Assembly (NCBI GenBank): GCA_949987705.1
Contig: OX465282.1
Location: forward strand, 34,870,039 to 34,934,038
DNA length: 64,000 nt
Origin: Thereva unica
Taxonomy: Eukaryota > Arthropoda > Insecta > Diptera > Therevidae
Reading direction: 5' to 3'
Of this stretch, positions 32,766 to 43,860 are shown piece by piece (position 1 is the first letter of the stretch; each line of letters starts with the position of its first letter). The translations under genes and the position numbers were made by a program. Below the pieces are notes generated by a model, which had not been told where the DNA came from, did no database searches, and was given only the letters and a program-made list of their open reading frames with translations.

Positions 32766-33814
32766 ACTGGGGAAACCGAATAATACTCCTACAAAAAGAG
32801 TTAAAAGTGCTAGGCTTACACCTGACGAAAACGCTGCGCTGGAATAAACATGCAAACGAAGTGGCTGAGGATATTAGAAAACGCAACAATATTCTCAAGG
32901 TTATCTGTCAAAAAAATCACGGGCCCCCTGTTAACCTAGCCATAAGAATTGCAAAGCAAGTAGTAATGGGTAAAATTGATTACGGACTGACGACTTATGG
33001 ACATGCGCCAAAAACCGCACTAGATAAAATACAGAAAGCAATAAACAACGCCGCACGCATCGCCCTAGGAGCTTTAAGGACGACACCGATCGAAGCACTT
33101 TTGATAGAGGCGGGCTTACCTACAATCACCGAACAAACTCACAAACGCACAACAAACGTGATCCTCAAAAATATGCACGACTATCAAGCACCACTGCACC
33201 ACTCAATATCGCACATATTTCACACGGATATTAGCAACTATAAAAAACCATCGGCATTAGTATTGGGGTTAAGGACGCTACTAGAGACTGCAAGCCACCT
33301 CCTTTACATCCCTACCGAAATACAAGATAGAAGAACTCCAATACCTCCTTGGCTATTCAAACATAGTCAAATTAAAACGGACATGACAAAATACAACAAT
33401 CAGAACAACCCAACTACAAGACGAATGCTACAAATTATGGATGGCAAAAAACAGGCCAATTGGAACACAAGCAGTACCTTCCTAGCCACACGCTGGAAAG
33501 AGATTTCTGCCCCACAGGGAGATATCCTACACAGGGCGATAGGGGTGCTGCGCACAAGACTCCGACTTGGACACTTCCTAGCGGTCAAAATACACCAGTT
33601 CGAAAGAACAACCCCACCCACTTGCCTTCACGGCACCGGACAACCACTAACAGCACGGTATCTTTTCATCGACTGCCCCATAACTTCTGACATTCTTCGA
33701 CAGCACATACCCTACGAAAACAGTAGACCCTTACTAAACACGAACAAAGAACAGACAATTAGTTTAATCACTATTATAAATAGATTACTTACACAACCCC
33801 CTCCTAAAATATAG
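32687..33814 (+). CDS. C-terminal domain ORF of the I-group LINE (375 codons open)
   Basis: A long uninterrupted frame reading KELKVLGLHLTKTLRWNKHA, KQVVMGKIDYGLTTYGHAPK, INNAARIALGALRTTPIEAL and a cysteine-containing tail (TCLHGTGQPLTARYLFIDCP). This is the thumb and post-RT domain of an I-type ORF2 and is not a separate gene: the ATG at 32687 is internal, and the first about 25 codons overlap the RT frame. It ends 110 bases before the poly-A. That it stayed open while the RT decayed suggests the break is fairly recent. Confidence 0.75.
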   Translation: MPINRRNHIRGQARSSARLQEATTTLNWGNRIILLQKELKVLGLHLTKTLRWNKHANEVAEDIRKRNNILKVICQKNHGPPVNLAIRIAKQVVMGKIDYGLTTYGHAPKTALDKIQKAINNAARIALGALRTTPIEALLIEAGLPTITEQTHKRTTNVILKNMHDYQAPLHHSISHIFHTDISNYKKPSALVLGLRTLLETASHLLYIPTEIQDRRTPIPPWLFKHSQIKTDMTKYNNQNNPTTRRMLQIMDGKKQANWNTSSTFLATRWKEISAPQGDILHRAIGVLRTRLRLGHFLAVKIHQFERTTPPTCLHGTGQPLTARYLFIDCPITSDILRQHIPYENSRPLLNTNKEQTISLITIINRLLTQPPPKI

Positions 33815-33926
33815 ACTAAGATCAACTTAAGTATTGTAACCATCTCACATTGTAAAGCCCGATAGGACTTACTCCATGGGCTCAAAACAGCTTATTATGT
33901 GTAAATTAAAACCCCTAATAATTAAT

Positions 33927-33957
<31 letters not shown>

Positions 33958-34009
33958 ATGCTTTGGAAATAAGGCGAGACAACATCCAGGGAAAACAAAT
34001 TCTGATATT

Positions 34010-35428
34010 AATTATAGATAATTATCAATGAAACTGTTTAAAAATTTTAAATTATTTTTATAGTCAGTATGATTGTTAAGAGTAAAGGAGACTGGTCAAA
34101 TGTGCCCCAGGCCCGGCGCAAGCGAAAAGTATCTCAGATTATCGATTATAATGTGTGTTGAAATTCTGTATAGTTTTTATATCCCTTAACTATGGCAAAG
34201 GTGTTAATATTGCTATTTTTGTTTATTCAGGCGAAATTCCAAATATCACCCTATATTTTTGTAATGCTATAACCTATTTTCATGAATAAGGTATCAGTGT
34301 ACGCAGAATACTCCCACCTATCTAAAATTGTAAAAACGACGGTACCACAGTACCAACTTCCAGAGTTATGAGTCGTCAAAGTCAAAATTTTGTTTTTTTT
34401 AACAAAAATGTCACTTTCAACCACCTTTTTCTCCAAAATATTCATAGTCAACTAATGTTTTTTTTTCCAGAATAAGAAAGCCTGGAGTTTTTCCTATGAA
34501 TAATGTCCAGACAATTTTTATGCTACGGCCTTTACTTTCGAAGTTATAAGCAATTTTAATACTAAAATTGGCGTTATTTCGTACTTTTTTAGTACTCTTT
34601 TTCCTAAGGTTTTGTCGAAAAGAACTAAGTGAAAAAAAGTCAAAGTCAAAATTGCTTGCAATTTCCACAAATAAGGCCAGTTTTAGCATTTAAATTGCTT
34701 ATAACTTCGAAAGTAAAGGCCGTAGCATAAAAATTGTCTGGACATTATTCATAGGAAAAACTCCAAGCTTTCTTATTCTGGAAAAAAAAACATTAGTTGA
34801 CTATGAATATTTTGGAGAAAAAGGTGGTTGAAAGTGACATTTTTGTTAAAAAAAACAAAATTTTGACTTTGACGACTCATAACTCTGGAAGTTGGTACTG
34901 TGGTACCGTCGTTTTTACAATTTTTGATAGGTGGGAGTATTCTGCGTACACTGATACCTTATTCATGAAAATAGGTTATAGCATTACAAAAATATAGGGT
35001 GATATTTGGAATTTCGCCTGAATAAACAAAAATAGCAATATTAACACCTTTGCCATAGTTAAGGGATATAAAAACTATACAGAATTTCAACACACATTAT
35101 AATCGATAATCTGAGATACTTTTCGTTTGCGCCGGGCCTGGGGTAATTTTGTATGGGCCATGACCAGTCTCCTTTGAAATTTTTATTAATTAAAAAAGTT
35201 TCTTTGATAAGCCTATTGTCATATAATTTGTCGGAGTCTAAAATTTTTGTTTCCTTAAATTTGAATTTGTGGCCAGTATCATATGTATGTTTGGTTAAAG
35301 CACTGTGAAGAGGGTTTAAGTTTTTACTATGGTAATCATGTTGATATATTCTTTTTTTCATTGGCTGAGATGTTTCGCCAATATAAATTTTATCACACAC
35401 CCCACAATTAATCTGATCTGTTTTTTAT
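34010..35428 (-). mobile_element. Penelope-like element 3' end, split by a foldback element
   Basis: Minus-strand coding sense KTDQINCGVCDKIYIGETSQ, MKKRIYQHDYHSK, LTKHTYDTGHKFKFKETKIL and LIKETFLINKN is the GIY-YIG endonuclease of Penelope-like retroelements: the diagnostic Y-I-G, a conserved arginine in KKRIYQH, and the terminal glutamate region. The C-terminal end (TDYKNNLKFLNSFIDNYL) is found beyond the foldback, at 34010-34083. The RT part is missing; 35429 begins a different element. Confidence 0.8.
34084..35175. mobile_element. Foldback/palindromic element, 1.09 kb, arms about 480 bp
   Basis: 34084-34558 and 34690-35175 are inverted copies of each other, near 98% identical by eye, apart from an about 14-base extra piece near 35145. 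They are separated by a loop of about 130 bp. Outer ends read AAAGGAGACTGGTCA. The single strand would form one giant hairpin. It interrupts the Penelope-like frame. A target duplication could not be defined because the flanking A and T runs extend the palindrome. Confidence 0.88.
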
Positions 35429-36312
35429 ATGGTTCGAGGATTAAAATTGAATAACGTAGAAAGGGGACAAATGCTTGCATACAAGGATGCAGGCTTGTCG
35501 AAAGGGGCAATTGTATCGAAAATTAGAAGGTCTGTCGTTGTTGTGTGTAATTTACTCAATTTGGGTGATAATTACGCGGTGCTCCGAAAATTTGACAACT
35601 CCTCAGAAAACCCGCATATTTCAAGAAGCAACCGTGGGAAAACTTAGTCCTTCCTCCATTAAATTGAAATTCGATCTTTCAATTGGTACTAGACGTATTC
35701 AACAAATTTTGCAAGCCAATCCGAACTTTATGTACAAAAGGCCGGCTAAAAAACTCTGCTTACTGCAGAACACAAAATTCACCGGCTGGATTTCGCTGAA
35801 AGTCACATGTCCTGGAGTCACCAATGGCAGAATGTGATTTTCAGTGATGAAAAAAATTTAATCTGGATGGTCCTGATGGATGTGCTAAATACTGGCAAGA
35901 TCTAGGAAGCGAACCCTATGTCCGAATGTGTAGTCATTCAAGAGGTAGGGGCGTTATGGCGTGGGGTGATTTTGGCTTCTTCGGCAAAACAAGGTTGTGC
36001 TGGGTTCCGGGACGAACGAATGCGGACAGCTACGTGGAGCTCCTAGAAATGACAATGGATGAATATCCTGACAATATCGCTGGACCCAACTTTATTTTCC
36101 AGCAGGATAACACACCCATACGCACTGCTAGGAGAACAAAATAATGGTTAGCAGAAGAAAACATCTCTTTAATGGAGTGGCTCGCACGAAGTCCTGATCT
36201 CAATCGAATTGAAAACCTGTTGGGATGGATGTCCCGAAAAATCTATAATAACGGAACTCGATTCAACAGTGTTCAGGATCTTAAAAGATCCATTTTGTCT
36301 ACCGGGGAATAA
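35429..36312 (+). pseudogene. Tc1-like transposase, frameshifted
   Basis: The start codon at 35429 opens MVRGLKLNNVERGQMLAYKD, a helix-turn-helix DNA-binding part. A second frame gives KLSPSSIKLKFDLSIGTRRI and QILQANPNFMYKRPAKKL. The catalytic core shows IFSDEKN (first D, near 35845), IFQQDNTP (second D, 36106-36108) and NRIEN (E, 36211-36213). D and E are 34 residues apart, the DD34E spacing of Tc1. Frame changes near 35570 and 35840 and an in-frame stop at about 36142 inactivate it. The protein would cut at TA sites. Confidence 0.86.
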
Positions 36313-36684
36313 ATTCCGATTATATGATAAAAAATTTAATTAATTCAATGCCCAATTGTTGTTTTCAGGTCAGAAATAATCAAGGTGGACCAACCAATTT
36401 TAAGATGTAAAAACAAATATTGTACAAATAAAAAATAATAGAAATATAGTAGTGTCTTCAAATTAATTTCGCATTTCCAAGGCATAATTTTAGAAGTTTG
36501 CTCCAATTTACCGCTCCCCTTCTAAAATTCCATGGAAAACGGAATATTTTTGAAACGAAGACGAATCTATCAAAAAATCCCTAAATTTTGATATTTTTGG
36601 TAACTCACAGAAATGCTTGGTTTTTGCATAACGGAACTTCAAAGTTTGGAAAAGTAGGTGTCTTCAAATTAATTTCGTGGACAG
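35429..36684 (+). mobile_element. Tc1-type transposon, left end missing
   Basis: A decayed transposase gene followed by a long right end (36451-36684) carrying TGTCTTCAAATTAATTTCG twice, about 205 bp apart, an IR/DR terminus. The matching left end is absent: the Penelope-like fragment touches the transposase start. A solo copy of the same end lies at 21039-21266. Confidence 0.82.
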
Positions 36685-36985
36685 TATATACAATATTAAC
36701 GAAAAGACTGACTGTTGTTGCTTAATGATTCGATATGCACAGTCGAATAAATTATACCAAAAAATTTATGAAGCGGCAGATTTTTTACTATTGTAAAGAA
36801 TATCAGTAGTAGGCGTTTCCTGTTGAAACGCGTCTATGTGAAAATTTCGTCGAACTTTAGGATTATCCGCGGAATACCTGGAAAAACGCTGAAGTGACTC
36901 TTCATTAGTCACAACCCAATCGATTTCAAATAATTTGTGAGTTGTGTAAAGTGCACTTTCCAAACCTAGGGTCGGGAAAGTTAGA
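36685..36985. other. Spacer, nothing recognised
   Basis: AT-rich, between the Tc1 right end and the next LINE fragment. A 66-codon minus-strand frame at 36766 has no motif. Confidence 0.45.
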
Positions 36986-38017
36986 ATGAAATCAAAGATC
37001 TGTATTGTCCGACTTCCTTCCTGATTTTAACCACTATATATGTATGTATGAGCCACTTGGTCATACAGATGGCTCAAAAATTGATAACAGCGTAGGCTCT
37101 GGTATTTTTTCCGAGGCATTGAATATAAGCATCTCTCTTCATCTACCTGACCATTACAGCGTCTTCCAGGCGGAAATCACTCCGATCTGGGAGGCTCTCG
37201 AAAGGCTAAAGATAAATAATACATCTCATAAGAATATATGTTTTCCATAGAATAGCCAGGTGGCTCTCAAGGCTGTTAATTCTGAGGTCTCAACATCTAC
37301 GACTGTTCCGAACTGCCGCAGGTCTCTGTGTGAGACTGCCACTCAGTTTGATATCTCTGTGTTGGGTTCCTGGACACAGGGAAACTGTAAGACGGAAGTG
37401 GAAAGGATAACCCACTTAACCCAGATGAGAATGTCCTTAGCCAGCTATAAACTGGCTATGAGAAAAATCAGGTTAGCTCGAGTTGAACTAAGATGGACCA
37501 CAGCAACAGTGTGTCGCACTCCTAACACAATATGACCGACTTTGGACGTAAAGCGTTCAAAATCTCTTGTTCAGTTGAACAAAAACGAGATAAATCATGT
37601 AGTGAAGGCGCTGACCGGTCACTGTCCCTTTGGCCCGCACACCGAAAGATTTGGACTCCCCCAGAACGACTTATGCAGAAGTTGTGGTAATAAGTGGAAG
37701 AAACTGTCGCCCATCTTCTCTGTACATGCCCGCCCTCGACGTGTAGAACCAGTCTTGCAAGTCCTAGGAATTCCGGAATGTAGCCTTCAGAGGATTATTA
37801 GGCAGCCGAATTATTCTTGTAAGTTACGTTACGTTCGTAATTTGCATTGTGCGATTAAAAGATTAGAGAAGAAAAATTACGAAAAAACGGGGTGATAAAA
37901 TTAATCTTTTGGACACCGGCAGGGATGATGTAAGGGAGAGGTTTGACTTAATCCAATATTACTTGGATCGAACGACCCAATAGCAAATTATACCTCTAGA
38001 TGCCAACCCAGCCTTAA
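36986..38017 (+). pseudogene. LINE 3' end with RNase H domain
   Basis: Plus-strand frames read HTDGSKIDNSVGSGIFSEAL (first RNase H aspartate in TDGSK), VFQAEITPIWEALERL (glutamate) and, after a break, QVALKAVNSEVSTST in place of the S-D-S-Q-A motif. A C-terminal part follows: LVQLNKNEINHVVKALTGHC, CRSCGNKWKK and VLQVLGIPECSLQ. LINEs with an RNase H of this kind belong to the I, R1 and LOA groups. Strongly 5' truncated, with breaks at about 37250 and 37535. It abuts the tail of the next element. Confidence 0.78.
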
Positions 38018-38230
38018 ATTTATTTATTTATTTATTTATTTAGTCTACTGATTACATCTTACAATCTTACAGACTAGAAAACTTACAAATGCCAAAAACT
38101 TATTTAAATTAAAATAAAGTTGACATAATTATGAAAAATTCATTTCAAAATGATTCTCTAAACCTAAAATTACATTTTTATAGATCGTTCGATCCAGGGT
38201 GAAATCAACGAAGTCGTTAAAAAAATTGAA

Positions 38231-38607
38231 TTAATGAATGCCTTTAGTAATAACTCCATTTGAGCCATAATTGGTTCTGTGAGAAGGGGCATATAGGAGG
38301 TTTCTCGACCTAAGTGGCCTTTCTATAGCATATATATGAATTTGACTCAACAACTCAGGGCACTTGATTGAGTTGCATAATATATCTTTTATGAAAATTG
38401 CGCAGCTCACATCTCGACGAAAGCTAAGGCTAGGAAGACCGAATAATAATCGTCTGGATGTATAATGAGGAATATGTTCCTTAAATAAATTAAGCTTAAA
38501 ACACATAAATCTGGTTATGGATTTTTGCACCGATTCTATTCTATTCTATTCGAATTCACAGCATACTGAGGACTCCAAATGCATGATGCATATTCAAGAA
38601 TTGGCCT
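38231..38607 (-). pseudogene. C-terminal domain of the CR1-group LINE
   Basis: Continues the RT after the hAT: RPILEYASCIWSPQYAV, then IHNQIYVF-like sequence and HIPHYTSRRLLFGLPSLSFR, then DVSCAIFIKDILCNSI and RPLRSRNLLYAPSHRTNYG. The layout is the same as in the fragment at 12887-13387. The (AAAT)n tail follows after about 190 bases of 3' UTR. Confidence 0.8.
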
Positions 38608-38615
38608 TACCAAGG

Positions 38616-40227
38616 CAGTGGCGGTTCGTAAGGTTCAGGATAAGGGAAGCAATGCCCAAAGCGAACGATAAAAGTAAAAGTATCGAAGGCTTTATTAACT
38701 AAAAAAACTGAAAAATAACATAGTGGTGTCAGATAAACAAACATGTAATTTTTTCCAATCTAAAAAAAATGTTTGGAACTACGGATACTATACGAAATAG
38801 ATATTTTCTATCTCTAGCAACCGCCGCTATGTAAGTTATCGGCCATTTTGTGAAAATTTCATCATTTTGGTCGTTCTTTCTAAATATAGATGCATATATC
38901 ACGGGATGTGTAGGTCCGCAAAATGCAAAAAAATAGAGGCTGTTCGTTATGATTTTGGTTATCAGCGGTTACAATATTAAATTTTTATCTAACGTCAAAA
39001 AAAAACTGCTAAATTCTGGCTTCTTCGGATTTTTTTAGTCAACTTATACAATAACTGGTTACAATTTCAGGTCAAAATATCTTATTCAAGTCCCAAAAAT
39101 TGACTTCAAATATGAAATTTAATTGCCCTTTAATTTTTGTGCATCGCATGAGGTTTTTCCTCTTTTTAATATGCAGTTTCTTTTGGGATGGTGGACAATA
39201 AAAAATGTTTAAACTTAAAAAAAGTGAAAAAATTAATTTCCAAGTAGTGAATTTTTGCATTTTGTCGAAATAGTATCACTGCTAGCGGGCGTTTTGCGCC
39301 TTTTTTCAAATTCTGTTGAAAATTAAAGCGTCCAAACAAAAGCTGTTAAACTATAATAATCCAAAATCTAAAAAAGATAGTAATAATAAAACCCTACTGT
39401 AACCTTCGTCTACCATCATTACATTCTTCTTGCAAAAAAAAACACTTCAGGCAGCCCGTACTCAAAAATGCATTTCATAAAATATTCTCTATCCTTTAAA
39501 TCATCATTAAAGAGAATCATAAAAATAACACCGCCTGCCACCCCACTAGAATAAATATAGATCTCTTTTTTCTTGACTCAATCTACAAACGAAAATTCAA
39601 GAGTCAAAAACAAAATTACGAAGCAAAATTTTAAGAGCAAAAATATTGCTCGAAGCCAGAACAGATTACGAAAAAAAGAAACCAAGAAAACAAAGAGAAT
39701 ACGGTGGCTACAGAAAATTTCTCTATCTTCGACTTCTCCATTCTCGCTGTTCGGTTCCGAAGAAGCTGCGTTTAGCTCAGCTTCTAAGGGTACTGTATTA
39801 ACGCAAACCTTTGCGTGAGTGTGGGTCCAATTAGATTGAATGTGTTGGAGTTTTTACGTTGATTTTCTGTGGCAAAGAAGCTGACGATATTACAGCTTCC
39901 CCATGTTGTGTAAGGTCTCGGCAACGATAAGAGCGGCGCCACGAAAATTTAACGTCTCGAATTAGTGGAGAGAGGCTCTTTAGTATTGTCATTCTGCCGC
40001 TCACCGCTCGCCGCTCATACCATGTTCGAGGCCTAACACAGCAATGGAAGCTGTAATATCTCCAGCTTTAGTGTTTCCAGAGGAGGAAATATGTTAGGAT
40101 TTTGGTTGCGATTAATCTTGATATAAATTTAAATTTATTATTATTTATATAAATTTATTTTTATGAAGTTGCCTATTTGGTCAAGGGAAGCAGTGCTTCC
40201 TTTGCTTCCAAAGAGGAACCGCCACTG
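38616..40227. mobile_element. hAT-type element, 1.6 kb, non-autonomous
   Basis: Ends CAGTGGCGGTTC and GAACCGCCACTG, with a perfect 8-bp target duplication TACCAAGG (38608-38615 and 40228-40235). It interrupts the LINE between LFISLV and RPILEYASCIW. No transposase frame inside; the longest open frame (39573, 81 codons) is lysine-rich without motif. Confidence 0.9.
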
Positions 40228-40235
40228 TACCAAGG

Positions 40236-42005
40236 AAATGAACAAGATCCTTATCGTAAAGACATCAGAAAATTCTTTAGAATTTCTCTTAATAAAACCC
40301 AGTAATCTATAGGCTTTACTACAAATGAAATCAATGTGTCTATTGAAAGTTAGTCTATTATCTAAAACAACACCTAAATCATTAATCTCATACACTCTAG
40401 CTAGAGCAGAAGTAGAGAAAGAGTATTTGTATTCGATGCCTTCCAATGAGCGATAGAAAGACATAACTCGGCACTTAGAAACATTTAGTTGAAGATCATT
40501 CGTAGAGCACCAGATGGATAAATTGTTGAAGTCTTCTTGAAGGCGATGACAACAATCCTCTCCACTAACTTTTAAAAAAAATGTTAAGTCATCGGCGTAA
40601 ATTAAACAATGAGCATACTTGAAGCAATTAATTATATCATTAATAAATATCAAGAATAGCAAAGGACCACAATGACTGCCCTGAGGCACGCCTGATTTGA
40701 CACATATTATTCTAGAAGAAACAGAATCTGATAAATAAGAGCTAATCCATTGCAAAAAACTTGAATGAAAGCCAGCTTTACGTAATTTTTTTATAAGCAC
40801 TATAATATTAACTTTGTCAAACGCTTTCGAAAAATCTGTGTAAATTACATCAACCTGGTGACCTTTTTCCATATTGAACAGACAAAAATTAGTAAAGAGT
40901 GCAAGATTTGTGACCGTCGACCTACCCCTTAGAAAGCCATGCTGCTGAGGACAAATAATTTATTTACACAAGAAAGATAATTTCCGCGCAACTAAACAGT
41001 CGAAGAGTTTAGGAATGACTTTCATTAAAGATACACCCCTATAATTCGTAACCAAATGTTTGGATCCGTTTTTGAAAATAGGTTTAATTATTGAGATCTT
41101 CCACGAGTCAAGAAATTGACCACTACACAAAGACAAATTAAATATATAAGTTAAAGGTTTGATAAGACCAGAAACACATTTTTTTATAAGAGCGGGACAA
41201 ATACCATCCAGGTCTGATGAATAATTCATTTTAAGATCTTGGATAGCACTCTCAACATCCTTAGCGTCTATAGACAAAGAACCTATATCCAGCAAGTTGA
41301 TGTAGTCAGAATTATATCTCGTAAAATCATCAACAAAGGTATTATCGTTATATACCGATTCAAAGTAGTCTGCAAACAGTGCACACGCTTCTTCAGCACA
41401 ACTAGATTTTTTGTTATTATACTCCATAATGTTCGGAAAACTAGAAGAATTTCGTTTGGTCTTCATATAACTCCAGAAACTTTTACTGTCACTCTTTATG
41501 TTGTTCTCAACAGAAAAAATGTATTGTTTGAATAAAAATCGATGCAAAAACTCATATTCTTTTCGCAATCTTTTAAAATTATTTAATTCCTTATCTCCAC
41601 CAGAACTTTTGAATGATTTGTGAGCCTTATTTTTTGCATTTTTAAGCGTAATAATGATTTATTAAATCATTTTGGATGGTAATTATTACTATTTATGTTC
41701 TTTAATGGAACATAAGATTGAAAACCAGAATGAAGTAACTCTAGAAACTTCCTATATATCTCTTCCAAAGAACAATCATTAAACAACTTACACCAATCAA
41801 GACAGGAAAAATACAAATTTAAGTTAGAAAAATCTGCCTTTCTAAAATTATATTCTTGAGACAAAACAATAGAATTAATTTTTAAGAAATTATAAGAGGC
41901 GATACTCAAATCCAAGGCTTTATGGTGCAAATCACATTTAAGAAGTGGAAAAGAAGATTCGTTGATTTTAACAGAAAGGTTATCAGATATAAATACTAGA
42001 TCCAA
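40236..42005 (-). pseudogene. ORF2 linker and reverse transcriptase of the CR1-group LINE
   Basis: LDLVFISDN closes the endonuclease. The linker then reads KSFWSYMKTKRNSSSF, SDLDGICPALIKKCV, IIKPIFKNGSKHLVTNYRG and VSLMKVIPKLFDCL. A stop and frame change near 40950 precede VDVIYTDFSKAFDKVN (catalytic D), SGVPQGSHCGPLLFLIFIND and LIYADDLTFFLKV (YADD intact), then VYEINDLGVVLDNRLTF and RLLGFIKRNSKEF. It ends at the hAT insertion. Catalytic residues are intact, but at least three frame breaks are present. Confidence 0.88.
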
Positions 42006-42010
42006 AAATA

Positions 42011-42710
42011 CTAGATTCCAAAAAAGTTTCCTATCGTACTTATCTGAGCTAAATCTAGACCTAAAATACCGTCAATAAAAGCAATCTCGATTTCTGAAGA
42101 CACCTTCGATGGAAGCAAAGAATCATCCTCATCCATACAACTCCATGTCACGCCACTCAGGTTGAAATCTCCAACGACACAAATTCCTTCAGTCGGAGAG
42201 AGCATTGATGAAATAGATTCTATGTTTAATAAATGACTCATGTAAGTATCCAAATTAGATGATGGCGGAATATAGCTAACACAAAAAACAATTGAGAAGC
42301 TGGAACAAGCTGCAGTAACTCGAACGAAAAGTTGTTCAATATTCACTTCAACACATGGTAAAGAAAGTTCTATGCTGGCCACATCAACACGGACAGCAAT
42401 CAAGACACCGCCACCCCTACTGCATCCAGAAGAAAGCTGACATCGATCCTTTCTATAGACAACGTAGTGATTGCTTATAAATTCCGAAGATGATATATTA
42501 TCCGTCAACCAGGTTTCGGTTAGAATTATAATGTCATATTCATTTTCCAAAACTGCAAGTTTGAAATCATTTAATTTCGTACGCATACCTCTTATATTTT
42601 GGTAATAAATTGAAAAATTTCTAGGTGCATAAGTATCGCTTTGACCTAGGTATTCAAGATGGGTGCCTGAATACGGGCGTTTTTTCTTTTTTGAAGGTGG
42701 ATGATTATTG
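42011..42710 (-). pseudogene. ORF2 endonuclease of the CR1-group LINE
   Basis: Sense includes NFSIYYQNIRGMRTKLNDF (conserved asparagine), IIILTETWLTDN (catalytic glutamate), RSRGGGVLIAVR (here CSRGGGVLIAV), SIVFCVSYIPPSS and ICVVGDFNLSGVTW (the GDFN aspartate and asparagine). These are motifs of the exonuclease-endonuclease-phosphatase fold that nicks target DNA. The frame ends at 42011 and the linker continues in another frame at 42005, so one indel separates them. Confidence 0.87.
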
Positions 42711-42719
42711 AAAGAACTT

Positions 42720-43850
42720 AATTCAAGACCCAATGGCCAGGCGGATGCATCCATGAATTTAGCATAAAGGTCTGATGGAACTCCCAATTTAAAATTAATA
42801 AATTTCAAACTTGAAATGTTTACTTCTTTCTTTATAAGAGGAAAACATTTAAGCAGATCTTCCTCAACATTAAATCTTTCAGCGGCAAATTTCGTAATAG
42901 AAGCAGGGGCGGGTTCGTGTATGGCGAACGACGATAGTCGGTCGAAAAAAATTGGAAGTCGAAAAATTTTGTCGACAAAAATTTTAGCGTTCGCGTAAGT
43001 CGAAAGAAAATTGTTCGTGTCCTAATGCAAAAACTCGATAACTCAAGAGCTTTCGAGTGCCTTTCGTCGGCTTCAGACGAAAATTTTCAATTTTTTCGAC
43101 TTACGCGAACCCGAGACGAAAAAAAATTTTCGTTTTCGACATACACGAACTGGCCCCAGGTGTAGTAGAGGGTAAAAGCTTACCAAGGCGCATCCACTTC
43201 ATACGCCTAAGAACAGAAAGCTCACCGGATGAAATACTCGAGCCCATCAGCTTCTTCACTCGTCGTTTTCTATTCACAACATTCCAGGCAGCGTCATCTG
43301 ATTCTGTCGTAGCAGCAGCAGCGTCGGATGCCGTTGATTGCAAGGCAGCCGTTGGCGTGAGCTGTAAATCTGAAACTGCGATCGATGCTGCATTTGAAGT
43401 TTCAGCCGCAGATGATTTAGCAATGGAAGCATCATCCACTGGCGCAACCGAAACTGGAACCGTTGCTTCTGTGACCATCACGTCTGGGACCTCCGTTCTA
43501 GGCCGAAGCGAAATTTTCTTTTTATCAGCATTCCCTGGTCGAAGGCAATTTTTTTCGGAGGATGTTTTTAAACTTAGAACATCCTGCTGCAACTTCCTAA
43601 TTTCCTGAGTAAGCATACCCAGTCTAGAAGACAAGACACCATCAAACAAATCTTTGCAGGAATTGCACCGCCACACAAGATTTACGCATGATTTTAAAGC
43701 TGCCACAGTATTATCATTGATACCTGCGCAGCGTTTATGATATTTCCGCTCGCAAATAAAGCACGAATGCACACCGTCTGCGAATAATTGCTTAGCGCAC
43801 TTAAAACACTTTTCAACACAGTTCATGTTCGAAAGAAAAATAGTAAACAA
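42720..43850 (-). pseudogene. ORF1 of the CR1-group LINE (PHD finger), split by a MITE
   Basis: Reads CFKCAKQLFADGVHSCFIC, ERKYHKRCAGINDN and VWRCNSCKDLFDGV: a C4-H-C3 PHD-type zinc finger, as found in ORF1 of several CR1-type elements. A coiled-coil stretch (LTQEIRKLQQDVLSLK), a long alanine/valine/serine-rich linker and WMRLGKLLPSTTPG follow. After the MITE it resumes ASITKFAAERFNVEEDLL and KCFPLIKKEV and runs on through LKFINFKLGVPSDLYAKFMD. The product is thought to bind element RNA. Without the MITE the frame could be open. Confidence 0.78.
42906..43157. mobile_element. 252-bp MITE in the LINE ORF1
   Basis: Ends GGGGCGGGTTCGTGTATGGC and the inverse of GGGGCCAGTTCGTGTATGTC. The interior is rich in GTCGAAAA and TTTTCGAC motifs on both strands, so it folds extensively. 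LINE sense is interrupted at PSTTPG and resumes with ASITKF. The target duplication is not clear (possibly AGG). Confidence 0.75.
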
Positions 43851-43860
43851 CCGATCGCTA

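Larger units (their letters stand above)
31490..33953 (+). mobile_element. I-group LINE, 5' truncated, with poly-A tail
   Basis: Plus-strand RT region and C-terminal domain followed by a 27-base poly-A (33927-33953). The endonuclease and ORF1 are missing, so the copy is 5' truncated, starting near 31490. The GTPPGSPLSVTLFN signature and the layout of the C-terminal arm suggest the I group. No RNase H domain is visible in this copy. Confidence 0.8.
38018..43860 (-). mobile_element. CR1-group LINE, near full length, with two insertions
   Basis: Minus-strand element with a PHD-type ORF1 (43850 to about 42720), ORF2 endonuclease (42700-42010), linker (42005-40960), RT (to about 40236), and C-terminal domain (38607-38231). 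It ends in an (AAAT)n tail (38018-38042). A hAT (38616-40227) and a MITE (42906-43157) interrupt it. The 5' end is not defined; coding sense begins at 43850. Confidence 0.88.

Noticed and set aside
40141..40230. C-terminal extension of the CR1-group RT frame
   Set aside because: These residues are translation of the hAT terminus; the true continuation is at 38607.
43057..43608. A 183-codon plus-strand gene
   Set aside because: Antisense of the LINE ORF1, fused with MITE sequence; the PHD-bearing minus frame explains the region.
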